Part shown: positions 1 to 5,289 of the stretch, piece after piece | Layout of the letters: every line of letters begins with the position of its first letter | How positions within the stretch are numbered: position 1 is the stretch's first letter | Source of the DNA: an uncultured Clostridia bacterium | Lineage (GTDB): Bacteria > Bacillota > Clostridia > TANB77 > CAG-508 | DNA length: 5,993 nt | Direction: 5' to 3' | NCBI GenBank assembly: GCA_948528155.1 | Contig: CAOSZT010000135.1 | Location: 1 to 5,993 of the forward strand | Program-made: the position numbers and the translations under genes | Notes under the pieces: model-generated | What the model saw: the letters and a program-made list of their open reading frames with translations, nothing else | The model's database searches: none | Told to the model about the DNA's origin: nothing

Positions 1-1
1 T

Positions 2-67
2 AAATATAAAAGTGGCAGAGATTATAGTAATTTTGATTGGACAAGTTTATATGCGAATAACTTTTAA
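2..67 (+). CDS. possible C-terminal end of a gene entering from the left
   Basis: An open frame runs from the window edge for 21 codons to TAA at 65-67. Its end reads YSNFDWTSLYANNF, with aromatic residues, glycine and aspartate rather than the Lys/Asn/Ile/Tyr-only translation expected of AT-rich non-coding DNA. I do not recognise the protein. No terminator follows and the same frame resumes a protein-like stretch at 86. A chance open frame of this length is quite possible at this base composition. Confidence 0.25.
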   Translation, partial: KYKSGRDYSNFDWTSLYANNF

Positions 68-85
68 GAATTATCTTTACATTAA

Positions 86-202
86 AAATATTATTTTGAA
101 GGATTAAAATATGGAATAAAATTAAAAGAAGAATTGAAAACCAATATAGATTTATTAATTTATATTAGTTCTTTTCTAGCAAAAAATGAGACATCTATTT
201 GA
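86..202 (+). pseudogene. protein-like remnant without a start codon
   Basis: The frame is open for 38 codons between TAA at 83-85 and TGA at 200-202. It includes YYFEGLKYGIKLKEEL, an amphipathic pattern (aromatic, G, basic, hydrophobic, acidic) that looks like a real helix-forming protein tail. There is no in-frame start codon and no ribosome binding site, and stops at 65 and 83 separate it from the fragment at 2-67 in the same frame. I infer a decayed gene end. The family is unknown and chance cannot be excluded. Confidence 0.25.
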
Positions 203-310
203 CATCGCTATAATGAAAGCGTATACCGATAAAAGCCACGCTTTTAGGCAGTTGTGTGGGTTCGAGACGTCGCCCTGATCCTGCAAAATGCTGTAGCTGT
301 TAAAATACTT
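203..310. other. GC-richer segment with hairpin potential, no convincing gene
   Basis: About 98 bases here are near 48% G+C by hand count, against roughly 25% on either side. A perfect 6-bp stem AAAAGC/GCTTTT with a 3-base loop lies at 231-245. The right arm can instead pair with GAAAGCG near 215. Short open frames exist on both strands (ATG at 186 to TGA at 276-278 on plus; 34 codons without a start on minus), but neither has a ribosome binding site. GGGTTCGAGAC at 258-268 looks like a tRNA T-loop, but the flanking bases do not form a 5-bp stem. It may be a structured RNA, a repeat, or foreign DNA. Confidence 0.4.
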
Positions 311-334
311 GTTTTGAATGACAATTATATAGAA

Positions 335-370
335 AAACAGGGGATAATTTTAGTAAATTGTCCCCTGTTT
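335..370 (-). terminator. rho-independent terminator of the minus-strand membrane protein gene
   Basis: A 15-bp stem (335-349 with 356-370, one G-T pair, core CAGGGG/CCCCTG) closes a 6-base loop. Read on the minus strand, the stem ends in TGTTTTT and an AT-rich tail. It lies 27 bases beyond the stop codon of the minus-strand gene. Read on the plus strand the tail is poorer (CTAGATAA), so it is mainly a minus-strand terminator. Confidence 0.85.
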
Positions 371-396
371 CTAGATAACCGCTTCTTATCTTAGCT

Positions 397-708
397 TCAG
401 TTGTTTTCATTGGATTGTTTTTGTTTCTTTCTCTCTTGCAACCATCTTACAATATCTTTATCTTTGCCGAAAAGTCGAGCAATCATCACTACCAAGAAGA
501 ATATAATCACAACAAAAAGATATACAACTATAAAAACAACTGCTATTGCTATGAAAATTAACACTAGCGGTATGCCTATGGCAATTGCCAAGACACTATA
601 GAGAAAACAGTATAGTATTTTTCTTGCTGTCAATTCACCCTGCAACCGTAGATATTTTAATATGATTGCATAGTCTTTAGTTCGTAGTGCTTGTAATAAA
701 AGTCTCAT
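397..708 (-). CDS. small two-helix membrane protein, function unknown
   Basis: This 103-residue protein has a basic N-terminus (residues 1-30), a nearly uninterrupted hydrophobic stretch (about 31-80) and a charged, basic C-terminal tail ending in Asn/Glu. The hydrophobic stretch is long enough for two membrane helices; P47 and the surrounding glycine suggest a break between them. Both ends would then face the cytoplasm, agreeing with their positive charge. The gene is real: AAAGGAG sits 7 bases before the ATG, an extended -10 promoter lies upstream, and a strong terminator follows. No enzymatic motif is visible. The size and topology would fit a holin-like protein, a small membrane toxin or a membrane anchor, but I recognise no family. 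It is transcribed away from the toxin-antitoxin operon. Confidence 0.85.
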   Translation of the reverse strand: MRLLLQALRTKDYAIILKYLRLQGELTARKILYCFLYSVLAIAIGIPLVLIFIAIAVVFIVVYLFVVIIFFLVVMIARLFGKDKDIVRWLQERKKQKQSNENN

Positions 709-741
709 GTTTTTTCTCCTTTCAAATTAAGATATATCTTT

Positions 742-750
742 ATTATATCA
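742..750 (-). promoter_or_regulatory. extended -10 promoter for the membrane protein gene
   Basis: On the minus strand this reads TGATATAAT, a perfect TATAAT with the TGn extension, about 34 bases before the start codon. The -35 position (765-770, TAGCAT on minus) matches poorly, as is common with an extended -10. The -10 is embedded in ATGATATAATAA (740-751), a 12-mer repeated exactly on the plus strand at 836-847 in the toxin-antitoxin promoter. Confidence 0.6.
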
Positions 751-767
751 TATTTTTATGTAAAATG

Positions 768-779
768 CTAGATTTCTAG
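768..779. promoter_or_regulatory. short dyad over the -35 region of the membrane gene promoter
   Basis: CTAGA-TT-TCTAG is a perfect inverted repeat overlapping the place where the minus-strand -35 should be. Its position suits an operator, but 5-bp arms are short and may be chance. Confidence 0.25.
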
Positions 780-835
780 TGTTATTTTTGTAATGCCAAA
801 TATTTTTTAGAATTTATAGATTTTTGAAAGAAAAA

Positions 836-853
836 ATGATATAATAATATCAT
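836..853 (+). promoter_or_regulatory. toxin-antitoxin promoter and probable autoregulatory operator
   Basis: ATGATAT-AATA-ATATCAT is a perfect 7-bp inverted repeat with a 4-base centre. It contains an extended -10 (TGATATAAT, -10 at 840-845). A dyad covering the -10 just before an antitoxin gene is the usual arrangement for antitoxin or complex autorepression, so I infer an operator. No good -35 is present. A second AT-only palindrome (ATAAATTTAT) follows at 852-861. Confidence 0.6.
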
Positions 854-877
854 AAATTTATTATGGAGGTAATCAAT

Positions 878-1120
878 ATGTCTATAGAAAAACAAAAATT
901 ATATAATGAAATTGAAACATTACCAGAAGAACTTACGAATCAAGTCATTAATTTTATTGAATATTTAAAAATATCATATATAGATACAGAAGCACCAGAT
1001 AGTATAACAATAAAAAGTAAAAAAGATTTAAAAGAGAAGTTACAAAAAGGACTAGATGATATAAAAGCAAATAAAGTATATTCTTTAGATGAAGCTTTTT
1101 CTAAAATAGATAATATGTAA
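878..1120 (+). CDS. type II antitoxin, DUF2281/VapB-like small protein
   Basis: This 80-residue acidic and lysine-rich protein is the first gene of a two-gene operon. Its N-terminal segment LPEELTNQVINFIEYLK (residues 15-31) matches the helical pattern of DUF2281-type and related antitoxins (LPxEL..xV.xFIxFL). The Lys/Glu-rich C-terminus (about 46-80, ending SLDEAFSKIDNM) is the likely toxin-wrapping segment. GGAGG at 865-869 is 8 bases before the ATG at 878. An upstream in-frame ATG at 863 would put this site inside the gene and has none of its own, so I chose 878. The toxin gene starts 18 bases after the stop. The role in neutralising the toxin and repressing the operon is inferred from family and position. 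Confidence 0.85.
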   Translation: MSIEKQKLYNEIETLPEELTNQVINFIEYLKISYIDTEAPDSITIKSKKDLKEKLQKGLDDIKANKVYSLDEAFSKIDNM

Positions 1121-1138
1121 AAGACTGGAGCAAATGTT

Positions 1139-1462
1139 ATGAAAAAATATATAGTAGAAATTTCAGAAACTGCTGAACAAGATTTAGAAAATATTATTTC
1201 ATATCTTCGATATAATCTAGCAGGAGATATTATAGCAGACAAATACAAACTTTTATTTAAACAAAAGTTGAAAGATTTAGAAAATGTAGCAAGAAGTATG
1301 CTTATTTTAAATGAAGAGTTGACAGGGCATAAAAATATTAGAAAAATCAATGTAAGAAATTATATAATATTTTATATAGTTGATGAAGAAAATTCTAAAG
1401 TATTAGTATTAAGAATCGGTCATGCTTTTATGGATTGGGAAAAATATTTAAAAGACGAATAA
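1139..1462 (+). CDS. RelE/ParE-family toxin
   Basis: The 107-residue product has the RelE/ParE layout. It begins with strand YIVEIS (4-9), then AEQDLENIISYL (12-23), a long second helix (about 30-49), and the C-terminal sheet with IRKINVRNYIIFYIVDE (67-83) and VLVLRIGHAFMDWEKYL (88-104). Basic and aromatic residues R68, K69, R73, Y75, R92 and H95 lie where RelE-fold toxins keep functional residues. RelE members cut mRNA on the ribosome while ParE members poison gyrase; the sequence alone does not decide between them. GGAG is 8 bases before the ATG. It is co-transcribed with the antitoxin and closed by its own terminator. The full length and intact frame suggest an active or recently active module. 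Confidence 0.88.
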   Translation: MKKYIVEISETAEQDLENIISYLRYNLAGDIIADKYKLLFKQKLKDLENVARSMLILNEELTGHKNIRKINVRNYIIFYIVDEENSKVLVLRIGHAFMDWEKYLKDE

Positions 1463-1481
1463 TTTAATAATAAGATTATAT

Positions 1482-1508
1482 AAGTAGCTATATCAATAGT
1501 TACTTTTT
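1482..1508 (+). terminator. terminator of the toxin-antitoxin operon
   Basis: A 10-bp stem (1482-1491 with 1496-1505, one G-T pair) and the 4-base loop ATCA run straight into a T-rich tail (TTTTTATT). It begins 19 bases after the toxin stop codon. Confidence 0.75.
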
Positions 1509-1512
1509 ATTA

Positions 1513-1682
1513 TATGTGTAAGTTTATCTTTATTGCTAAATTTATAAAAAGAATAAAATATTAAACAAAAAAATATAAATTTTCAAAAAATGCAACATTT
1601 AATGGGAAAAAATGTGTTTATATATATGAAAGATTTTATTAAAAATACCCATTTAATAAAAATTTTGTGTTCTTAATATATA
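1513..1682. other. AT-rich intergenic stretch, no gene seen
   Basis: No open frame with a ribosome binding site and no clear promoter can be supported. TAATAT at 1675-1680 could be a weak -10 for the recombinase module, but the -35 position is unconvincing. If an integration boundary lies on this side of the recombinase it is probably here or just downstream, but no duplicated core is visible in the window. Confidence 0.5.
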
Positions 1683-1692
1683 GAGAGGAGTG

Positions 1693-1737
1693 ATGCATTT
1701 GAAAAATAATAAAATCAAAGTATTAGAATTTTGCTAA
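1693..1737 (+). CDS. possible leader peptide of the recombinase module
   Basis: A strong GAGAGGAG site (1683-1690) precedes a very short frame ending in TAA at 1735-1737. ATG at 1693 is only 2 bases from the site. TTG at 1699 is in the same frame, lies 8 bases away and gives 12 residues, (M)KNNKIKVLEFC. A good ribosome binding site with only a tiny frame, followed at once by two stem-loops, resembles an attenuation leader. The alternative is the start of a longer gene truncated by mutation; other frames after 1737 are only weakly protein-like. Confidence 0.4.
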   Translation: MHLKNNKIKVLEFC

Positions 1738-1750
1738 AGTAATTTTTAGA

Positions 1751-1804
1751 CAAAAGAGAAATTTATAAATCTCTTTTGCATAATATTTAGAGAGAAATAT
1801 TATG
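1751..1804 (+). promoter_or_regulatory. two adjacent stem-loops before the accessory gene, candidate attenuator
   Basis: Stem A pairs CAAAAGAGA (1751-1759) with TCTCTTTTG (1770-1778) around a 10-base loop. Stem B starts at the next base: CATAATATTT (1779-1788) with AAATATTATG (1795-1804) around AGAGAG. Both are perfect. Stem B ends just before the GGGAG ribosome binding site (1806-1810) of the 71-residue gene. Stem A has a 3' arm containing TTTT but no long T tail, so it is at best a weak terminator. Confidence 0.5.
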
Positions 1805-1818
1805 AGGGAGTTAATAAA

Positions 1819-2034
1819 ATGCAAATTACTTCTAACGAAATCTCTAATACAAAATATATGCAAATTTATTTAACTAAAGACGAATTAGAAAAACAAGAAA
1901 CAAAAGAAATAATTGAAAAATATAAAAAAGAAAAATATCATATATCTATTTTTATATCTGGAAAAGAGAATTATCCCGAAATTCTTGAAAAAATTATTGT
2001 GAAACAGGTGGAATTAAATTGTAATGTATGCTAA
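1819..2034 (+). CDS. small accessory protein upstream of the serine recombinase
   Basis: A 71-residue, Lys/Glu-rich soluble protein with no membrane segment or signal peptide. It reads as a strand (MQIYLTKDEL, 14-23), a charged helix (about 24-37), a second strand (YHISIFISGKENY) and a C-terminal helix (about 51-66), so a small alpha/beta fold is likely. GGGAG lies 8 bases before the ATG. The stop is 43 bases before the recombinase start, and an inverted repeat TGTATG-CTAA-CATACA (2025-2040) covers the stop codon. I associate small proteins of this type with the position upstream of clostridial element recombinases, but this is recollection and no function is known to me. Co-transcription with the recombinase is likely. 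Confidence 0.7.
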   Translation: MQITSNEISNTKYMQIYLTKDELEKQETKEIIEKYKKEKYHISIFISGKENYPEILEKIIVKQVELNCNVC

Positions 2035-2077
2035 CATACAGCAAATAGGCAATATCAGGTCATGTGAGGAGGAAAAA

Positions 2078-3657
2078 ATGATGGTTGTAGGATATTGTAG
2101 ATTGTCTAGAGATGAAGATAAAGAAAATTATGCAAGTATTGAAGAGCAAAAAAGAATTATTAAAGATTATGCTATTTCTCGTAATTGGATTATCGAAGAC
2201 AAAGACTTCTACATAGATGACAATGTTTCGGGATATACCTTTAATAGACCTGAGTTTTCAAAAATGATGAATAAAGTACAAGAAGGAAATATTGATGTAG
2301 TTATAGCAAAAGATTTATCAAGAATTGGAAGAAATAATGGAAAAGTTTTGGTTCTTATAGATGAATTTAAAAATATGCAAAAAAATCTAATTCTAGTTTC
2401 AGAAATGGGAGGAACTTATGATGTTTTAAATGACAGAGATGATACAATTGGAATTACAACATGGTTTAATGAAAGATATGTAAAAGACTGCTCAAGAAAA
2501 ACAAGAGACCATATGTATTCTAAACAAAAATCTGGAAGATTAGTAATGGGAAATTATTATGGTTATGTAAAAGATACAGAAGATGTTACAAAATTATATG
2601 TAGATGAAGAAATAAGACCAGTTATAAAACTAATATATAAATTATATATTGAAGATGGTTTAGGTAGAAAGAAAATTTGTGATATTTTGAATAGCAAATA
2701 TGACTTCCCTACCCCCTCTTCCTATTATCAACAAAAACATTTAGAACGAGGAAGAATATACAAACATCCTGTTCAAAAATTATGGTCTACTTATATGATA
2801 AGTAATATTTTAAATAATGATATATATACAGGAACACTTAGAACTCATAAAAAGAAAACTGTTTCTATAAGAGGTAAAGCAATTAAGCTTCCTGAAGAAG
2901 AACATTTTATATTTGAAAATCATCATGAAGCAATCATTTCAAAAGAGACTTTTGAATTAGCACAAGAAATTCGAAAAAGAAAATCAAATTCTAAAACAAC
3001 TTGTCGGAACAAGAAAAAAAAATTATGCTTTTTCAGGATTAGTCAAATGTGGTGATTGTGGATTTGGAGTAAGTCGGTATAACTATGAATCGAAAGCAAA
3101 AACAAAAAGGATATGAATGTTCCCAGTATAGAACTTATGGGAAAACAAGATGTAAGTGTCATGAAATAAAAGAAATTGATATAATTATTCATTTAAAAGA
3201 GTTTCTAAAATTTACAAGCCAAGAATATATTGATGAAATAACTAAAATAAAAATTGAGAAAAAAATTAATAATATACAAATTAATAAGGAAAAGATTAAA
3301 TATGAACTTGAAACTTTAAAGGCAGAATATAAAGTATTATTAAATCAAAAAATAAGAGATTTAACAGCAAATACTAGCGAATATCGAAAACAAATGATAG
3401 AAAATACATACAAAGAACTAGAACAAGATAAAACAAATAAAATAGAAAAATTAAATCTTATGCTAAAAAAAGAAGAACAAGAAATTTCAAAAGAAAAAAT
3501 AAAAAAGCTAAAAACTACAATGGAATATTTTGATGAAATTATATTGTCAGAAGTTCCTAGTAGATATGTTTTAGAAAATGTAATTGATACGATATGGATT
3601 TATAGTGATAAAACTGTAAAATTTGATTTAAAAGTAGATATTGAAAAATTAATATAA
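2078..3657 (+). pseudogene. large serine recombinase of a mobile element, disrupted by two +1 frame shifts
   Basis: Repaired, this would be about 525 residues, a normal size for large serine integrases/transposases. The resolvase domain (about 1-145) has GYCRLSRD with catalytic S10, DDNVSGYTFNRPEF (47-60), KDLSRIGR (78-85) and FNERYVKDCSRKTR (130-143). A Recombinase domain (about 160-275) follows, then a zinc ribbon with KCGDCG and YECSQYRTYGKTRC, then a Lys/Glu-rich coiled coil and a C-terminal strand segment (WIYSDKTVKFDLKV). AGGAGG at 2067-2072 fits ATG 2078 (or 2081), not the upstream ATG 2024. The frame breaks in A9 at 3014-3022: the next part (NYAFSGLVKCGDCG, 3021-3110) lies one base out. 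It breaks again near A5 at 3104-3108, one more base out, continuing to TAA 3655-3657. As read, translation stops at 3053-3055, losing half the zinc ribbon and the coiled coil. Catalytic residues are intact, but DNA targeting and synapsis control should fail. Confidence 0.9.
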
Positions 3658-3670
3658 ATATTGCCTTTAA

Positions 3671-3737
3671 ATTTATTCCATCATATCAAAATAAATGTCA
3701 AAAATTAAAAGTTATTCCAGTACATCAAAATAACTTT
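3671..3737. repeat. pair of related dyads downstream of the recombinase, 39 bp apart
   Basis: Two 22-base direct repeats start at 3673 and 3712. Each reads TTATTCCA, four variable bases (TCAT or GTAC), then ATCAAAATAA. Each is also the core of an inverted repeat with exactly 12 bases between arms: ATTTATT/AATAAAT at 3671-3696, and AAAGTTATT/AATAACTTT at 3708-3737. The second dyad overlaps the -35 of the ATPase promoter. Shared spacing and sequence suggest tandem binding sites for one dimeric protein: a repressor, or a recombinase given the neighbour. Confidence 0.6.
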
Positions 3738-3763
3738 ACAAATATTTAAACTTATGATAAAAT
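3735..3763 (+). promoter_or_regulatory. promoter of the ATPase gene
   Basis: TTTACA (3735-3740), a 17-base spacer and TAAAAT (3758-3763) with a TGn extension form a good housekeeping promoter. It ends 19 bases before the start codon, so the leader is very short. The -35 lies inside the right arm of the second dyad. Confidence 0.7.
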
Positions 3764-3782
3764 ATATTTGAGGTGAATTGAT

Positions 3783-4985
3783 ATGTTAATTAGAGAAAAA
3801 TATTTAAGTGAAATTAGGGATTTTTATGATGAAACATCTTTAATTAAAATAATATATGGATTAAGAAGAAGTGGAAAATCAGTTATTTTAACACAAATAA
3901 TAGATGAAATAAAGAAAAAAGGAATTAGTGAAGAACAAGTAATCTATATAAATTTTGAATCATTAGATTATAGCTTTATAAAAACTGCTAAAGATTTAAA
4001 TGATTATATTAAAAGCCTTACAAATAATAAAGATAAGTATTATGTTTTTTTAGATGAGATTCAAAAAGTTGAAGATTTTGAAAAAGGCATTAATTCTTTA
4101 AGAATTACAAATCAGTTTAGCATATTTATAACTGGTTCTAATAGTAAAATGACTTTTTTAGAATTGTCTACAGATTTATCTGGCAGATATGTGAGCTTTA
4201 AAGTTCAACCATTAACATTTAAGGAAATAGTAGAATTTAAAAATATAAAAAAAGAAAATTATAAAAAACTATTATTAGACATATTTGAATGGGGCTCTCT
4301 TCCACAAAGATTCTCTTTTGATAATGAAAGAGCAAAGTTAAACTATATATCAGACGTATATGATTCTATACTTTTAAAAGATGTTGTAGAAAGATTAAAT
4401 ATAAAAGATATCACATCTTTTAATAAAATATTACAATATGTTTTAGAAACAGAAGGCAAAGAATTTTCAGCTAATAATGTTTTGAATTATTTGAAAAGTG
4501 AACATCATGAAATTGCTACTGATACTTTATACAATTACTTAGAAGCATTATGTTCAACTTTTATAATGAACAAAGTTTATAGATATGACATTCAAGGAAA
4601 AAGTGTATTAAAGACATTAAATAAATATTATGCTTCTGATTTAGGTGTTAAGAAAATAAAAACTAATAATAAAGAAGTTAATTATTCAAATTCGCTAGAA
4701 AATATAGTATATAATGATTTAATTGCCAAAGGTTATGAAGTATATATTGGAAAAACTAAAAAAGGCGAAGTAGATTTTGTTGCAACTAAAAATAAAGAAT
4801 TAAAATATATTCAAGTATGCTATTCTTTATCTACAGAAGAAACTAAAGAAAGAGAATTTGGAGCATACATTGGAATTGATGATTCATATCCAAGATATGT
4901 TATTTCATCAGATGAAGAAGATTATTCAAGAGATGGAATTAAACATATTAATATATTTGACTTTTTGATGAATGATGAGTTTTAA
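3783..4985 (+). CDS. AAA-family ATPase with DUF4143 (AAA_14-type ATP-binding protein)
   Basis: A 400-residue complete protein. The N-terminal ATPase carries Walker A GLRRSGKS (26-33), Walker B YVFLDE (87-92), a sensor-like FITGSNS (115-121) and the conserved LSGRYVSFKVQPLTFKE (132-148). The middle and C-terminal half fit DUF4143, with a winged-helix-like stretch (about 205-275) and a C-terminal GEVDFVA (328-334) plus YIQVCYSL (342-349). That last part resembles a degenerate PD-(D/E)xK nuclease fold with E329, D331 and Q344. GAGGTG is 7 bases before the ATG. These proteins are numerous in anaerobes, often as paralogues. Their cellular role is not established; ATP binding is secure, nuclease activity is not. 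It has its own promoter and no clear terminator. Confidence 0.93.
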   Translation: MLIREKYLSEIRDFYDETSLIKIIYGLRRSGKSVILTQIIDEIKKKGISEEQVIYINFESLDYSFIKTAKDLNDYIKSLTNNKDKYYVFLDEIQKVEDFEKGINSLRITNQFSIFITGSNSKMTFLELSTDLSGRYVSFKVQPLTFKEIVEFKNIKKENYKKLLLDIFEWGSLPQRFSFDNERAKLNYISDVYDSILLKDVVERLNIKDITSFNKILQYVLETEGKEFSANNVLNYLKSEHHEIATDTLYNYLEALCSTFIMNKVYRYDIQGKSVLKTLNKYYASDLGVKKIKTNNKEVNYSNSLENIVYNDLIAKGYEVYIGKTKKGEVDFVATKNKELKYIQVCYSLSTEETKEREFGAYIGIDDSYPRYVISSDEEDYSRDGIKHINIFDFLMNDEF

Positions 4986-5021
4986 AAATATACATAACAA
5001 AAAAACCTCCCCACATTGTAA

Positions 5022-5165
5022 GACTTTACCCCAGTATGTACTACTGAAATGATTGCTTTTGCTAGAGCATATACATATTTTAGCCAAATGAATACAGAAC
5101 TTTTAGGACTAAGTATTGACAGTAATGCTTCACATCTTGCACGGCGAAAGTTACCAACAGAATAA
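5022..5165 (+). pseudogene. fragment of a peroxiredoxin (AhpC/TSA family) gene
   Basis: The frame encodes DFTPVCTTEMIAFARAY and NTELLGLSIDSNASHLA, the signature region of bacterial peroxiredoxins around the peroxidatic cysteine (codon 5037-5039, PVCTTE). Similarity stops at about 5141, followed by six unrelated codons and TAA at 5163-5165. A TAA at 5019-5021 sits immediately upstream in the same frame. Only about 40 residues of a protein usually 160-220 long remain: the N-terminal thioredoxin strands and the rest of the fold are missing. No start codon or ribosome binding site exists. I infer the internal scar of a gene removed by deletion or insertion between 4986 and 5022 and near 5142. The segment is richer in G+C than its flanks. 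Confidence 0.85.
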
Positions 5166-5222
5166 AAAATAAGCAATCACCTGTGAAAATAATAAGAAGC
5201 ATTTTATTAAATTACTTGATAT

Positions 5223-5253
5223 ATGAAATTAATTGAAATACAGCAAATTTCAT
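5223..5253. promoter_or_regulatory. inverted repeat abutting the -35 of the orphan gene promoter
   Basis: ATGAAATT (5223-5230) and AATTTCAT (5246-5253) are perfect 8-bp arms 15 bases apart, and the -35 hexamer begins at the next base. The position suits a regulator site. It has no T tail, so a terminator is less likely. Confidence 0.35.
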
Positions 5254-5282
5254 TTGACGCATTATGTAAAATAAGTTATAAT
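5254..5282 (+). promoter_or_regulatory. strong sigma-70 type promoter of the orphan gene
   Basis: TTGACG (5254-5259), a 17-base spacer and a perfect TATAAT (5277-5282) make this the best promoter in the window. Transcription should start near 5289-5290. The -10 is one arm of TATAAT-ATAA-ATTATA (5277-5292), a dyad extending to the start site. Confidence 0.85.
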
Positions 5283-5289
5283 ATAAATT

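Noticed and set aside
198..213. TTGACA and TATAAT motifs close together
   Set aside because: Only about 4 bases separate them, against the required 16-18.
248..285. tRNA 3' end suggested by GGGTTCGAGAC
   Set aside because: The bases flanking the loop do not form a T stem, and no acceptor stem or CCA is found.
401..601. Plus-strand frame opposite the membrane protein
   Set aside because: No ribosome binding site. The translation is low-complexity Thr/Ile/Lys, and the minus-strand gene has full signals.
863..877. Antitoxin start at ATG 863
   Set aside because: The only good ribosome binding site (865-869) lies inside this extension and is correctly spaced for ATG 878.
940..1350. Minus-strand frame across the toxin-antitoxin genes
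   Set aside because: It is antisense to two recognisable genes, has no ribosome binding site, and its hydrophobic look is the complement of Lys/Glu-rich coding.
1596..1668. Repeated CATTTAAT...GTGTT motifs and a loose TTTAATGGG/CCCATTTAA inverted pair
   Set aside because: The matches are short, AT-dominated and imperfect, and are expected by chance here; no attachment site can be claimed.
2024..2080. Recombinase start at ATG 2024
   Set aside because: It overlaps the upstream gene, lacks a ribosome binding site, and the added residues precede the normal resolvase N-terminus. AGGAGG fits ATG 2078/2081.
3001..3100. Programmed -1 ribosomal frameshift joining the two recombinase halves at the A9 run
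   Set aside because: The net offset between the long frames is -1, but moving back one frame at the A run meets TAG at 3040-3042 and loses KCGDCG. The zinc ribbon lies in the third frame, so two separate +1 steps are needed.
4982..5176. Minus-strand 64-codon frame
   Set aside because: It is antisense to the peroxiredoxin fragment and lacks a ribosome binding site.
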